Of a DNA stretch of 39,257 bases, positions 33,101-39,257 are shown piece after piece (position 1 is the first letter of the stretch; every line of letters starts with the position of its first letter). A program made the translations under genes and the position numbers. The stretch spans positions 1-39,257 of the forward strand of contig JBGZEX010000011.1 of assembly GCA_041846495.1 (NCBI GenBank), given 5' to 3'. Origin of the DNA: JBGZEX01 sp041846495. GTDB lineage: Bacteria > Bacteroidota > Bacteroidia > Bacteroidales > Marinifilaceae. Under the pieces are notes generated by a model. It searched no databases, was not told the origin of the DNA, and was given only the letters and a program-made list of their open reading frames with translations.

Positions 33101-34672
33101 ATGTATTCAAAAGAAGATTTAAAAAATCTTAAAAACAGAAATCTCTCGAAAAAAGACATCGAACTGCAACTCGAAAACTTTCAAAAAGGTTTCGGATACG
33201 TAAAACTCTCCGCTTATGCCGCCGTAGGAAAAGGCATTAAGAAACTTTCCGGAGAAGAAGAAGAAAGATTTATAAAAATCTACGACGAAAATACCGAAAA
33301 TGCCGATGTCGTCAAAATGGTACCGGCATCGGGCTCCGCTACCCGGATGTTTAAAATGCTGTTGTCGTTTTTCAAAGAATACGACGGAAGTCAGGAAAGC
33401 TATCTCGATTTCATACAAAATAAGGATAGCGAAAGCGCCTTCGCTTTTTTCAAATCGCTCCGCCAATATCCTTTTTATGCAAAACTCGCCGACTGCATAT
33501 GGCAAAACGGCATGTCTCTGGAATCCCTTATCGCAAAAAAAGAATTCACCGTCGTATTGAGCTATCTGTTGACCGAAAAAGGACTCAATTACGGGGATAT
33601 GCCCAAAGGACTCATCGATTTCCACGTATATCAGGATTTCGTGCGAACGGCCTTCGACGAGCATATCGTAGAGGGATGCCTGTATGCCGGCAATAAAAAT
33701 ACGGCCAACATACATTTCACCGTCCCCGAACGCCATATGCGCCTTTTCGAAAAAAGACTGTCGAAATTCAAAAAAGTTGCCGAAAAGCTGTATAAGAAAA
33801 AAATAAATATAAGTTTCTCCGTCCAAAAACCCGAAACCGATACGATATCCGTATACGAAGACGGAAAAATCGTAAGAGACGAAAACGGCGATATCCTTTT
33901 CCGCCCCGGAGGTCACGGAGCCCTTTTATACAACCTCAACGATATGGATGAAAAAATCATTTTCATCAAAAATATCGACAACGTGGTTCCCGACAGGTCC
34001 AAAGCCGCCACCGTACGCTATAAGAAAATCATAGGCGGTATGCTTATGGAGTTGAAAGAGAAAATCGACACCTACCTCAAAGAATTGAACCGTCGGAATA
34101 CGGACGAAAAGAAAATCGCCGAAATCCGCAAATTCGTAAATACCGAAACAGGTCTGAAAATCCGGGAATATCCCGAGTTCAAGAATCCGGCCGAAGAGAA
34201 AAAATTCCTTAAAGCGGCCTTGAACCGTCCCGTAAGAATTTGCGGCATGGTCGAAAACTCCGGAGAACCCGGAGGAGGACCTTTCTGGGTAGAGGACGAA
34301 GCCGGCAATTCCCGGCTTATGATTATCGAAAGCGCCCAAGTCGACCATAAAGACAAACAACAGGAAAAGATATTCCGGGAATCCACCCATTTCAATCCGG
34401 TGGATATCGTATGCTGCATAAGGGATTATAAAGGTAAAAAATTCGACCTCGGAAAATTCGTCGACGGTTCTCAGGGATTCATAAGCACCAAATCCTATAA
34501 TGGTGCGACCATCAAATGCCAGGAATTGCCGGGATTATGGAACGGAAGCATGGCCGGCTGGATTACCGTATTCGTAGAAGTGCCCGAATCGACATTCGCT
34601 CCCGTAAAAACCGCATCCGACCTCTTGCGTTTCGAACATCGCAACGTCATCAGCAACCATAAAATCCGATGA
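33101..34672 (+). CDS. DUF4301 family protein, nucleotidyltransferase-like
   Basis: A 523-residue soluble protein recognised as DUF4301, a Bacteroidota family of unknown function. Near residue 74 it has VPASGSATRMF, which looks like the nucleotide-binding loop (A-x-G-x-x-x-RM) of GT-A-fold sugar-nucleotidyltransferases. Later segments include RPGGHGALLYNLNDMDEKII and NIDNVVPDRS, also reminiscent of that fold. This suggests NTP-sugar or similar chemistry, inferred only. The C-terminal part (CGMVENSGEPGGGPFWVEDE and beyond) is unlike a simple nucleotidyltransferase. Its stop overlaps the start of aroE by four bases, so the two are cotranslated. Confidence 0.88.
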   Translation: MYSKEDLKNLKNRNLSKKDIELQLENFQKGFGYVKLSAYAAVGKGIKKLSGEEEERFIKIYDENTENADVVKMVPASGSATRMFKMLLSFFKEYDGSQESYLDFIQNKDSESAFAFFKSLRQYPFYAKLADCIWQNGMSLESLIAKKEFTVVLSYLLTEKGLNYGDMPKGLIDFHVYQDFVRTAFDEHIVEGCLYAGNKNTANIHFTVPERHMRLFEKRLSKFKKVAEKLYKKKINISFSVQKPETDTISVYEDGKIVRDENGDILFRPGGHGALLYNLNDMDEKIIFIKNIDNVVPDRSKAATVRYKKIIGGMLMELKEKIDTYLKELNRRNTDEKKIAEIRKFVNTETGLKIREYPEFKNPAEEKKFLKAALNRPVRICGMVENSGEPGGGPFWVEDEAGNSRLMIIESAQVDHKDKQQEKIFRESTHFNPVDIVCCIRDYKGKKFDLGKFVDGSQGFISTKSYNGATIKCQELPGLWNGSMAGWITVFVEVPESTFAPVKTASDLLRFEHRNVISNHKIR

Positions 34673-35421
34673 CCTCCGTCTACGGACTTATCGGAAAACG
34701 TCTCGTCCATTCCTTCTCGGCCGCATACTTCAATGCCAAGTTCGACCGGGAAGGGAGGGATGCCCGTTACCGTCTATTCCCCATTGACGATATAAGAGAG
34801 GTATTCCCGCTTATCGAAGGGAATCCGGAACTCAAAGGATTGAACGTCACCATCCCCTATAAAACGCAAATCCTCCCATTTCTCGACGGCATAAGTCCGG
34901 AAGCCGAAGCCATAGGAGCGGTGAACACCCTGTGCATACGAAGAGCCGATGGGCGCATAAGCCTTTACGGCCATAATACCGATGCCCCCGGATTCGAAAA
35001 ATCCTTATGCGAATTCGTGCCGGGAACCCTGAAATCGGCCCTTATCCTCGGAAACGGAGGTGCGGCGAAAGCCGTAAGCCGGGTGCTCGAAAATCTGGGA
35101 TTCGACTTTAAAATCGCATCCCGGCGCCCCGGAAACGGAAGGGTTATCTCCTACGAAGAAATTCCCGGATTGATTGCAAACAGTCCGTTGATTGTAAATA
35201 CCACTCCTTTAGGCATGTATCCGGATACGGAAAAATATCCGGACATCCCTTACCGTCTCCTCGATTCCGGACATTTTTTATTCGATTTGATTTACAATCC
35301 CGCATCCACTCTTTTTATGGAAAAAGGCCGTGCCCGGGGGGCCAAAGTGAAAAACGGCACGGATATGCTCGGATATCAGGCGGAATATGCATGGAAGATA
35401 TGGGAAAACTTCCCGGAATGA
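34669..35421 (+). CDS. aroE: Shikimate dehydrogenase
   Basis: Reduces 3-dehydroshikimate to shikimate with NADPH in the aromatic amino acid pathway. 250 residues, a little short but complete. The substrate site is KRLVHSFSAAYFNAKF; the catalytic K65 is in NVTIPYKT, D105 in HNTDAPGF, and the Rossmann loop in GNGGAAKAV (128-136). The end (NGTDMLGYQAEYAWKIW) is the usual C-terminal motif. It overlaps DUF4301 by four bases and is followed by a 230-base gap before iorA. Confidence 0.95.
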   Translation: MTSVYGLIGKRLVHSFSAAYFNAKFDREGRDARYRLFPIDDIREVFPLIEGNPELKGLNVTIPYKTQILPFLDGISPEAEAIGAVNTLCIRRADGRISLYGHNTDAPGFEKSLCEFVPGTLKSALILGNGGAAKAVSRVLENLGFDFKIASRRPGNGRVISYEEIPGLIANSPLIVNTTPLGMYPDTEKYPDIPYRLLDSGHFLFDLIYNPASTLFMEKGRARGAKVKNGTDMLGYQAEYAWKIWENFPE

Positions 35422-35439
35422 ATTAATTTCCTCTCATAC

Positions 35440-35470
35440 TTTCCATCTACCGATCTTTTTATTATCTTCG
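35440..35470 (+). promoter_or_regulatory. Possible iorAB promoter
   Basis: TTTC (35440-35443), a 19-base spacer and TATCTTCG (35463-35470), one mismatch each from TTTG and TAnnTTTG. If used, the iorA mRNA has a leader of about 175 bases that includes the short ORF and the hairpin described separately. Confidence 0.35.
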
Positions 35471-35495
35471 TCCCAAACAAACAATCGAGCCGGAT

Positions 35496-35570
35496 ATGTA
35501 CAGACCTTCGGAATACTATTACGTATTGGCATATATTATGCGGGCACTGAAATTCCGCTGGGGATTATAA
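35496..35570 (+). CDS. Short aromatic-rich ORF, possible leader peptide
   Basis: 24 codons from ATG 35496 to TAA 35568-35570. It begins MYRPSEYYYVLAY and ends LKFRWGL. Seven of 24 residues are aromatic (five Tyr, one Phe, one Trp), including three Tyr codons in a row. It lies between aroE and iorAB, both in aromatic acid metabolism, and a GC-only hairpin follows 25 bases after its stop. A role as a leader peptide is a hypothesis; it may be a gene scrap or chance. Confidence 0.3.
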   Translation: MYRPSEYYYVLAYIMRALKFRWGL

Positions 35571-35594
35571 TCGCATACCGCTTCCCGCTTGAGC

Positions 35595-35611
35595 CGGCGG
35601 CAAAACCGCCG
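35595..35611 (+). repeat. GC-only hairpin upstream of iorA
   Basis: CGGCGG (35595-35600) pairs with CCGCCG (35606-35611) across a five-base loop, a very stable 6-bp stem. No T-run follows, so it is not an intrinsic terminator. It ends 40 bases before the chosen iorA ATG and 4 bases before an in-frame ATG at 35616, so it could hinder ribosome access. Confidence 0.55.
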
Positions 35612-35651
35612 CCATATGAAAATCCATTTAATAAATATAAAACGCAAAACT

Positions 35652-37250
35652 ATGCAAAAAATGCTATTATTGGGAGTCGAAGCCATTGCACAAGGAGCTA
35701 TCGATTCGGGAATATCGGGAGTATATGCCTATCCCGGCACTCCTTCGACGGAAATCACGGAATATATTCAAAATTCCAAACCGGCACAGGAACGCAACCT
35801 TCACCGGGAATGGGCGGCCAATGAAAAAACGGCAATGGAAGCCGCTTTGGGTATGTCTTATGCCGGCAAACGGACTTTGGTATGTATGAAACACGTAGGT
35901 ATGAACGTCGCTGCCGACTGCTTTATGAATGCCGCCATCACGGGAGCCAACGGAGGTATGGTGGTCGTAGCTGCCGACGACCCGTCGATGCATTCCTCCC
36001 AAAACGAACAGGATTCCCGGGTATACGGAAAATTCGCCATGGTACCCGTTCTCGAACCTTCGAACCAACAGGAAGCCTACGACATGACCCGTTATGCTTT
36101 CGCCCTTTCCGAAAGAGTGGGGAGCCCGGTACTCATGCGGATAACCACCCGGCTGGCTCACTCCCGGGCAGGGGTTTCCACCGAATCGCCCATAGAAGAA
36201 AACGGCATCAGCACTCCGGAAGACAAACGCCAGTATGTATTACTGCCGGCCATAGCCCGCAAAAGATACAACATCCTCTTAGACAAACAGGCCGATTTCA
36301 TAAAAGCTTCGGAACAGTCGAAGTTCACGGAATATAAAGAAGGGAAAGACAAGTCCATAGGCGTAATCGCATGCGGCATAGCCTATAACTATCTCATGGA
36401 GGTGTTTAAAGGAGAAATACCCTATCCCGTGCTCAAAGTAACTCAATACCCCCTGCCCCGCAAACAGGTGAAACAAATCCTCAGGGAATGCCCGACCGTT
36501 ACGGTGCTCGAAGAAGGCTATCCCGTCGTCGAAGAGCTCCTGAGAGGATATCCCGGAAATGAAAACATCAAAGGCCGTCTCGACGGAACCGTCAACCGGA
36601 CGGGAGAACTCAACCCGGACGTCATAGCCGGGGCTTTCGGAATAAAAACGGAAGAAGGCATGGAGGTTCCCTCCATCGTAGCCCCCAGACCTCCCGCCCT
36701 CTGCAACGGATGCAGCCATAGAGACGTATACAATGCGCTCAACGACGTCATGAAAGAATATCCGGCGGGAAGAGTGTTCGCCGACATAGGCTGCTACACC
36801 TTGGGAGCCCTGCCTCCTTTCGAGGCCATCAATTCCTGCGTGGATATGGGCGCCTCCATCACCATGGCCAAAGGAGCTTCGGACGCCGGACTATTCCCGG
36901 CAGTATCCGTCATCGGAGACTCCACATTCACCCATTCGGGAATGACCGGACTTTTGGATGCGGTAAACGAAAACTCCAATATCACCGTAATCGTATCCGA
37001 TAACGAATCCGTTTCCATGACCGGAGGACAGGATTCCTCGGCATACGGTAAAATCGAATCCATATGCAAAGGCATTGGCGTAGCTCCCGAACATATACGC
37101 GTGCTTATGCCCGTCCCGAAAAAACACGACGAGTTATGCGAAATCATCCGGACGGAAATCGAATATAAGGGCGTGTCCGTCATCATCCCCCGCAGAATAT
37201 GCATCCAAAAAGGAGCCCGTATGGCCAAGGAAGCAAAGAAAAAAAATTAA
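35652..37250 (+). CDS. iorA: Indolepyruvate ferredoxin oxidoreductase, alpha subunit
   Basis: Oxidises aryl pyruvates (such as indolepyruvate or phenylpyruvate) to aryl acetyl-CoA while reducing ferredoxin; the reaction can run in reverse. 532 residues from ATG 35652 (MQKMLLLGVEAIAQGAIDSG); the in-frame TTG at 35589 and ATG at 35616 would add non-homologous residues. Domains are a pyruvate-oxidoreductase-like N-terminal half (YAYPGTPSTEITEY at about 26-39) and a TPP-binding half with CNGCSHRDVY (351-360), GDST at 422-425 and DNES at 450-453. The C-terminal ferredoxin domain with two 4Fe-4S clusters seen in many IorA proteins is absent: the protein ends soon after RRICIQKGARM. Paired with iorB after 30 bases. 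Confidence 0.93.
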   Translation: MQKMLLLGVEAIAQGAIDSGISGVYAYPGTPSTEITEYIQNSKPAQERNLHREWAANEKTAMEAALGMSYAGKRTLVCMKHVGMNVAADCFMNAAITGANGGMVVVAADDPSMHSSQNEQDSRVYGKFAMVPVLEPSNQQEAYDMTRYAFALSERVGSPVLMRITTRLAHSRAGVSTESPIEENGISTPEDKRQYVLLPAIARKRYNILLDKQADFIKASEQSKFTEYKEGKDKSIGVIACGIAYNYLMEVFKGEIPYPVLKVTQYPLPRKQVKQILRECPTVTVLEEGYPVVEELLRGYPGNENIKGRLDGTVNRTGELNPDVIAGAFGIKTEEGMEVPSIVAPRPPALCNGCSHRDVYNALNDVMKEYPAGRVFADIGCYTLGALPPFEAINSCVDMGASITMAKGASDAGLFPAVSVIGDSTFTHSGMTGLLDAVNENSNITVIVSDNESVSMTGGQDSSAYGKIESICKGIGVAPEHIRVLMPVPKKHDELCEIIRTEIEYKGVSVIIPRRICIQKGARMAKEAKKKN

Positions 37251-37280
37251 GTCAGAATCCGAATATTAATTCTATAGAAT

Positions 37281-37868
37281 ATGAAAACAGATATAGTATT
37301 AGCCGGCGTAGGCGGACAGGGCATTTTAAGTATCGCCGCCGCTTTAGGGTCCGCAGCCCTCACGAACAACTTATATATGAAACAGGCGGAAACCCACGGA
37401 ATGAGTCAAAGAGGAGGAGACGTACAATCCTATATGCGCATATCCGACCGCCCCATATTCTCCGACCTTATCGCCAAAGGGAGTGCGGATATCATATTGT
37501 CGGTAGAACCCATGGAAGCCCTGCGTTACCTGCCCTTCCTGAAAAAAGGAGGCTATGTAGTAACCAATTCCACCCCCTTTATCAATATCCCGAATTATCC
37601 CGAAACCGAAACACTTATCGCCCAAATCAAAGCCCTTCCGCATCACGTGCTTATCGATGCCGATACCATCGCTAAGGAAGAAGCCGGAAACGTAAGGGCC
37701 GGCAACTTCGTAATGCTGGGCGCCGCTTCCCCCTTTATCGAAATTCCTATGGATTACATCGAAAAAGGCATAGAGGCCATATTCGCAAGAAAAGGCCGGG
37801 ATGTCGTGGACATGAATCTCAAGGCCCTGCGTTCCGGACGGAAATTCGCCGAAAACTACGGCAAATAA
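37281..37868 (+). CDS. iorB: Indolepyruvate ferredoxin oxidoreductase, beta subunit
   Basis: A 195-residue subunit of the 2-oxoacid oxidoreductase gamma-domain family. The opening IVLAGVGGQGILSIAAALGS and the segment QAETHGMSQRGGDVQSYMRI are the family hallmarks, and RAGNFVMLGAAS lies near residue 138. It completes the enzyme with IorA in the cytosol. A strong terminator begins 13 bases after its stop, closing the operon. Confidence 0.95.
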   Translation: MKTDIVLAGVGGQGILSIAAALGSAALTNNLYMKQAETHGMSQRGGDVQSYMRISDRPIFSDLIAKGSADIILSVEPMEALRYLPFLKKGGYVVTNSTPFINIPNYPETETLIAQIKALPHHVLIDADTIAKEEAGNVRAGNFVMLGAASPFIEIPMDYIEKGIEAIFARKGRDVVDMNLKALRSGRKFAENYGK

Positions 37869-37881
37869 TCCGGCGGAATGC

Positions 37882-37923
37882 AAAAAGCCGTCTCGAAATG
37901 TCGATTTTCGAGACGGCTTTTTT
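37882..37923 (+). terminator. Intrinsic terminator of iorAB
   Basis: AAAAA, then GCCGTCTCGAAA (37887-37898), a seven-base loop, TTTCGAGACGGC (37906-37917) and six T. The A-run opposite the T-run extends the stem and could also work on the minus strand. Confidence 0.92.
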
Positions 37924-37948
37924 CGTACATCTCCGCCGGGAACTCATT

Positions 37949-38074
37949 TCACATCCGAGAGCGTGCGACCGCATACCACTGCAAGGAATCCAAACCCCAG
38001 GAATAAACCTTGGAATAATAAGAAATTTCATATCCGTAAGGTAAAAATCCGAAACGTATTTTCCATAAACCGAA
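37949..38074 (-). pseudogene. Possible small gene or remnant
   Basis: The minus strand is open from 38167 to a TGA at 37949-37951 but has no good start codon. The last part reads WKIRFGFLPYGYEISYYSKV followed by YSWGLDSLQWYAVARSR, which looks like protein rather than random sequence (aromatic, well mixed, few rare residues). It lies opposite the spacer between the iorAB terminator and the etfB promoter. I cannot name the family. It may be a decayed gene, a protein using an unusual start, or chance. Confidence 0.25.
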
Positions 38075-38127
38075 ACAAACGGGAAAAAGACAAAGCCGGA
38101 AGATTTTATAAGATTTGAACTTAAGTT

Positions 38128-38157
38128 TTTGTAATTCGAACGAAAACCGTATCTTTA
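38128..38157 (+). promoter_or_regulatory. Promoter of the etf operon
   Basis: TTTG (38128-38131), an 18-base spacer and TATCTTTA (38150-38157), one base off the -7 consensus. It ends 30 bases before the etfB start codon. Confidence 0.6.
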
Positions 38158-38187
38158 CCCACTCATTTTATTATTAAAATTAATTCT

Positions 38188-39060
38188 ATGAACGGATTGA
38201 AAATTGTAGTTTTAGCCAAACAGGTACCGGATACCCGCAATGTGGGGAAGGATGCCATGAAGGCGGACGGAACGGTTAACAGGGCGGCTCTACCCGCTAT
38301 TTTTAACCCCGAAGACCTCAATGCCTTGGAACAGGCTTTGCGTCTTAAGGATAAATTCGAAAATTCCAGTGTCCACGTGCTTACGATGGGACCGGGACGG
38401 GCTGCAGAAATCATTCGCGAAGCCATGTACCGGGGTGCCGACGGAGGATATCTCCTTTCCGACAGGGCTTTTGCAGGTTCCGACACCTTAGCGACCTCTT
38501 ATGCCATCGCATCGGCAATCAAAAATATAGACTTCGATATCATCGTATGCGGCCGGCAAGCCATCGACGGAGATACGGCTCAAGTGGGCCCACAGGTCGC
38601 CGAGAAACTCTCGTTGCCGCAGGTAACCTATGTGGAAGAAATCATAGATTGCAATAAAAAAGGCATCGTAGCCAAACGCCGTTTGGAGAGGGGCGTAGAA
38701 GTCGTGGAGGCTCCGCTGCCCTGTTTGGTCACGGTGAACGGCTCCGCCGCCCCGTGCCGGCCCCGCAATGCCCATCGTATGATGAAATACAAATATGCCC
38801 GCTCCGCACAGGAAATACAGAATAGCGGAGAAGATTATCTGGCCCTCCTCAACCAGCGTCCTTATCTGAAGATCGTGGACTGGAGCGTCAACGACATCGA
38901 GTGCAATCCCGCAGAATTGGGACTTTCCGGTTCGCCCACGAAGGTTAAGCAAATCGAAAACGTAGTCTTCAAGGTAAAAGAAACCAAGCATCTTGCCGGC
39001 GACGATCAATCCATCGACCTGATGATGAAAGAATTGATTGCCAATCATACGATAGGATAA
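38188..39060 (+). CDS. etfB: Electron transfer flavoprotein, beta subunit
   Basis: A 290-residue beta subunit that with EtfA binds FAD and AMP or a second FAD and carries electrons between acyl-CoA dehydrogenases and other carriers. The N-terminus IVVLAKQVPDTRNVGKDAMK is diagnostic, followed by NPEDLNALEQALRLKD, HVLTMGPGRAAEIIREAMYR and the nucleotide-binding DIIVCGRQAIDGDTAQVGPQ. Further on, LPCLVTVNGSAAPCRPRNAH is the usual recognition-loop neighbourhood. The length is above the 260 or so of housekeeping ETF-beta and nearer the FixA-like group, which can include electron-bifurcating forms; which type this is cannot be settled here. Followed by etfA after 21 bases. Confidence 0.95.
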   Translation: MNGLKIVVLAKQVPDTRNVGKDAMKADGTVNRAALPAIFNPEDLNALEQALRLKDKFENSSVHVLTMGPGRAAEIIREAMYRGADGGYLLSDRAFAGSDTLATSYAIASAIKNIDFDIIVCGRQAIDGDTAQVGPQVAEKLSLPQVTYVEEIIDCNKKGIVAKRRLERGVEVVEAPLPCLVTVNGSAAPCRPRNAHRMMKYKYARSAQEIQNSGEDYLALLNQRPYLKIVDWSVNDIECNPAELGLSGSPTKVKQIENVVFKVKETKHLAGDDQSIDLMMKELIANHTIG

Positions 39061-39081
39061 CCCCAAATTTAATTTTTATTT

Positions 39082-39257
39082 ATGAACAGTGTTTTTGTAT
39101 ATTGTGAAATAGAAGAAGGAACGGTAGCCGACGTAAGTCTCGAATTGCTTACCAAAGGACGCTCCTTAGCCGACAAATTAGGGGTACGTCTCGAAGCGGT
39201 AGCCCTCGGCCACGATTTAAAAGATATCGACAAACAGATTTTCCCTTACGGTGCCGA
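39082..39257 (+). CDS. etfA: Electron transfer flavoprotein, alpha subunit, partial
   Basis: The first 58 codons of EtfA, cut by the window edge. It starts MNSVFVYCEIEEGTVADVSL and goes on SLADKLGVRLEAVALG, the normal N-terminal nucleotide-binding region of the alpha subunit. The FAD-binding C-terminal domain lies outside the window. Position after etfB confirms the call. An acyl-CoA dehydrogenase gene often follows in this lineage, but that cannot be seen here. Confidence 0.9.
   Translation, partial: MNSVFVYCEIEEGTVADVSLELLTKGRSLADKLGVRLEAVALGHDLKDIDKQIFPYGA

Larger units (their letters stand above)
37924..38187. other. Intergenic region between iorAB and etf
   Basis: With the terminator this makes a gap of about 320 bases. 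It holds the etfB promoter at 38128 and a minus-strand open frame that may be a gene remnant (37949-38074). Nothing else is recognised. Confidence 0.5.

Noticed and set aside
35595..35611. GC hairpin before iorA as an intrinsic terminator
   Set aside because: No T-run follows the stem.
1..39257. Mobile elements, CRISPR arrays, restriction-modification or defence genes
   Set aside because: No transposase, integrase, direct-repeat array, methyltransferase or known defence domain is visible in any real gene.

Overview
The window reads as chromosomal DNA of a member of the Bacteroidota, most likely the order Bacteroidales. The evidence is the set of lineage-typical genes (DUF4301, DUF4254, DUF2723, a pyrE-SRPBCC pair, a nadK-uppS-bamA-ompH-murI cluster), promoters of the TTTG / TAnnTTTG type, and a near absence of Shine-Dalgarno sites before start codons. 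I see no insertion sequence, integrase, phage gene or CRISPR array. No genus is claimed.

Layout. 1-4595 (minus): a secreted YD-repeat (RHS-like) protein and, 12 bases downstream, a secreted protein cut by the window edge that carries a duplicated, BACON-like module. 4943-6691: an SRPBCC gene with pyrE, divergent from a NUDIX hydrolase. 6711-15237: a surface-glycan locus with four GT2 and two GT4 glycosyltransferases, a PIG-L deacetylase and a TupA-like ATP-grasp protein, arranged in divergent blocks. 15487-15744: tRNA-Gln, tRNA-Leu and tRNA-Leu behind a textbook Bacteroidota promoter. 15894-20180: a large DUF2723 membrane protein, then prfB with its programmed +1 frameshift and a clear terminator, followed by a probable gene remnant. 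20428-24059 (minus): purA, DUF4254, a GT9 heptosyltransferase-like protein and a WaaP-type kinase, which look like LPS core genes. 24146-26780 (minus): a RelA/SpoT enzyme and a Fur-family regulator. 26909-32724 (minus): nadK, uppS, bamA, ompH, murI (envelope biogenesis). 32827-35421 (plus): a small acidic protein, DUF4301 and aroE. 35652-37868 (plus): iorA and iorB, behind a long leader holding a short aromatic-rich ORF and a GC-only hairpin, and closed by a strong terminator. 38188-39257 (plus): etfB and the start of etfA.

Functionally, the window mixes housekeeping genes (nucleotide synthesis, translation termination, stringent response, envelope assembly) with surface glycan and LPS assembly, and ends in anaerobic 2-oxoacid and flavin-based electron transfer. 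The observations I rate most worth checking are the aromatic-rich leader ORF before iorAB, the prfB frameshift site with its perfect internal Shine-Dalgarno, the duplicated module next to the YD-repeat protein, the PIG-L / ATP-grasp pairing in the glycan locus, the back-to-back divergent promoters at 14385-14402, and two probable gene remnants.
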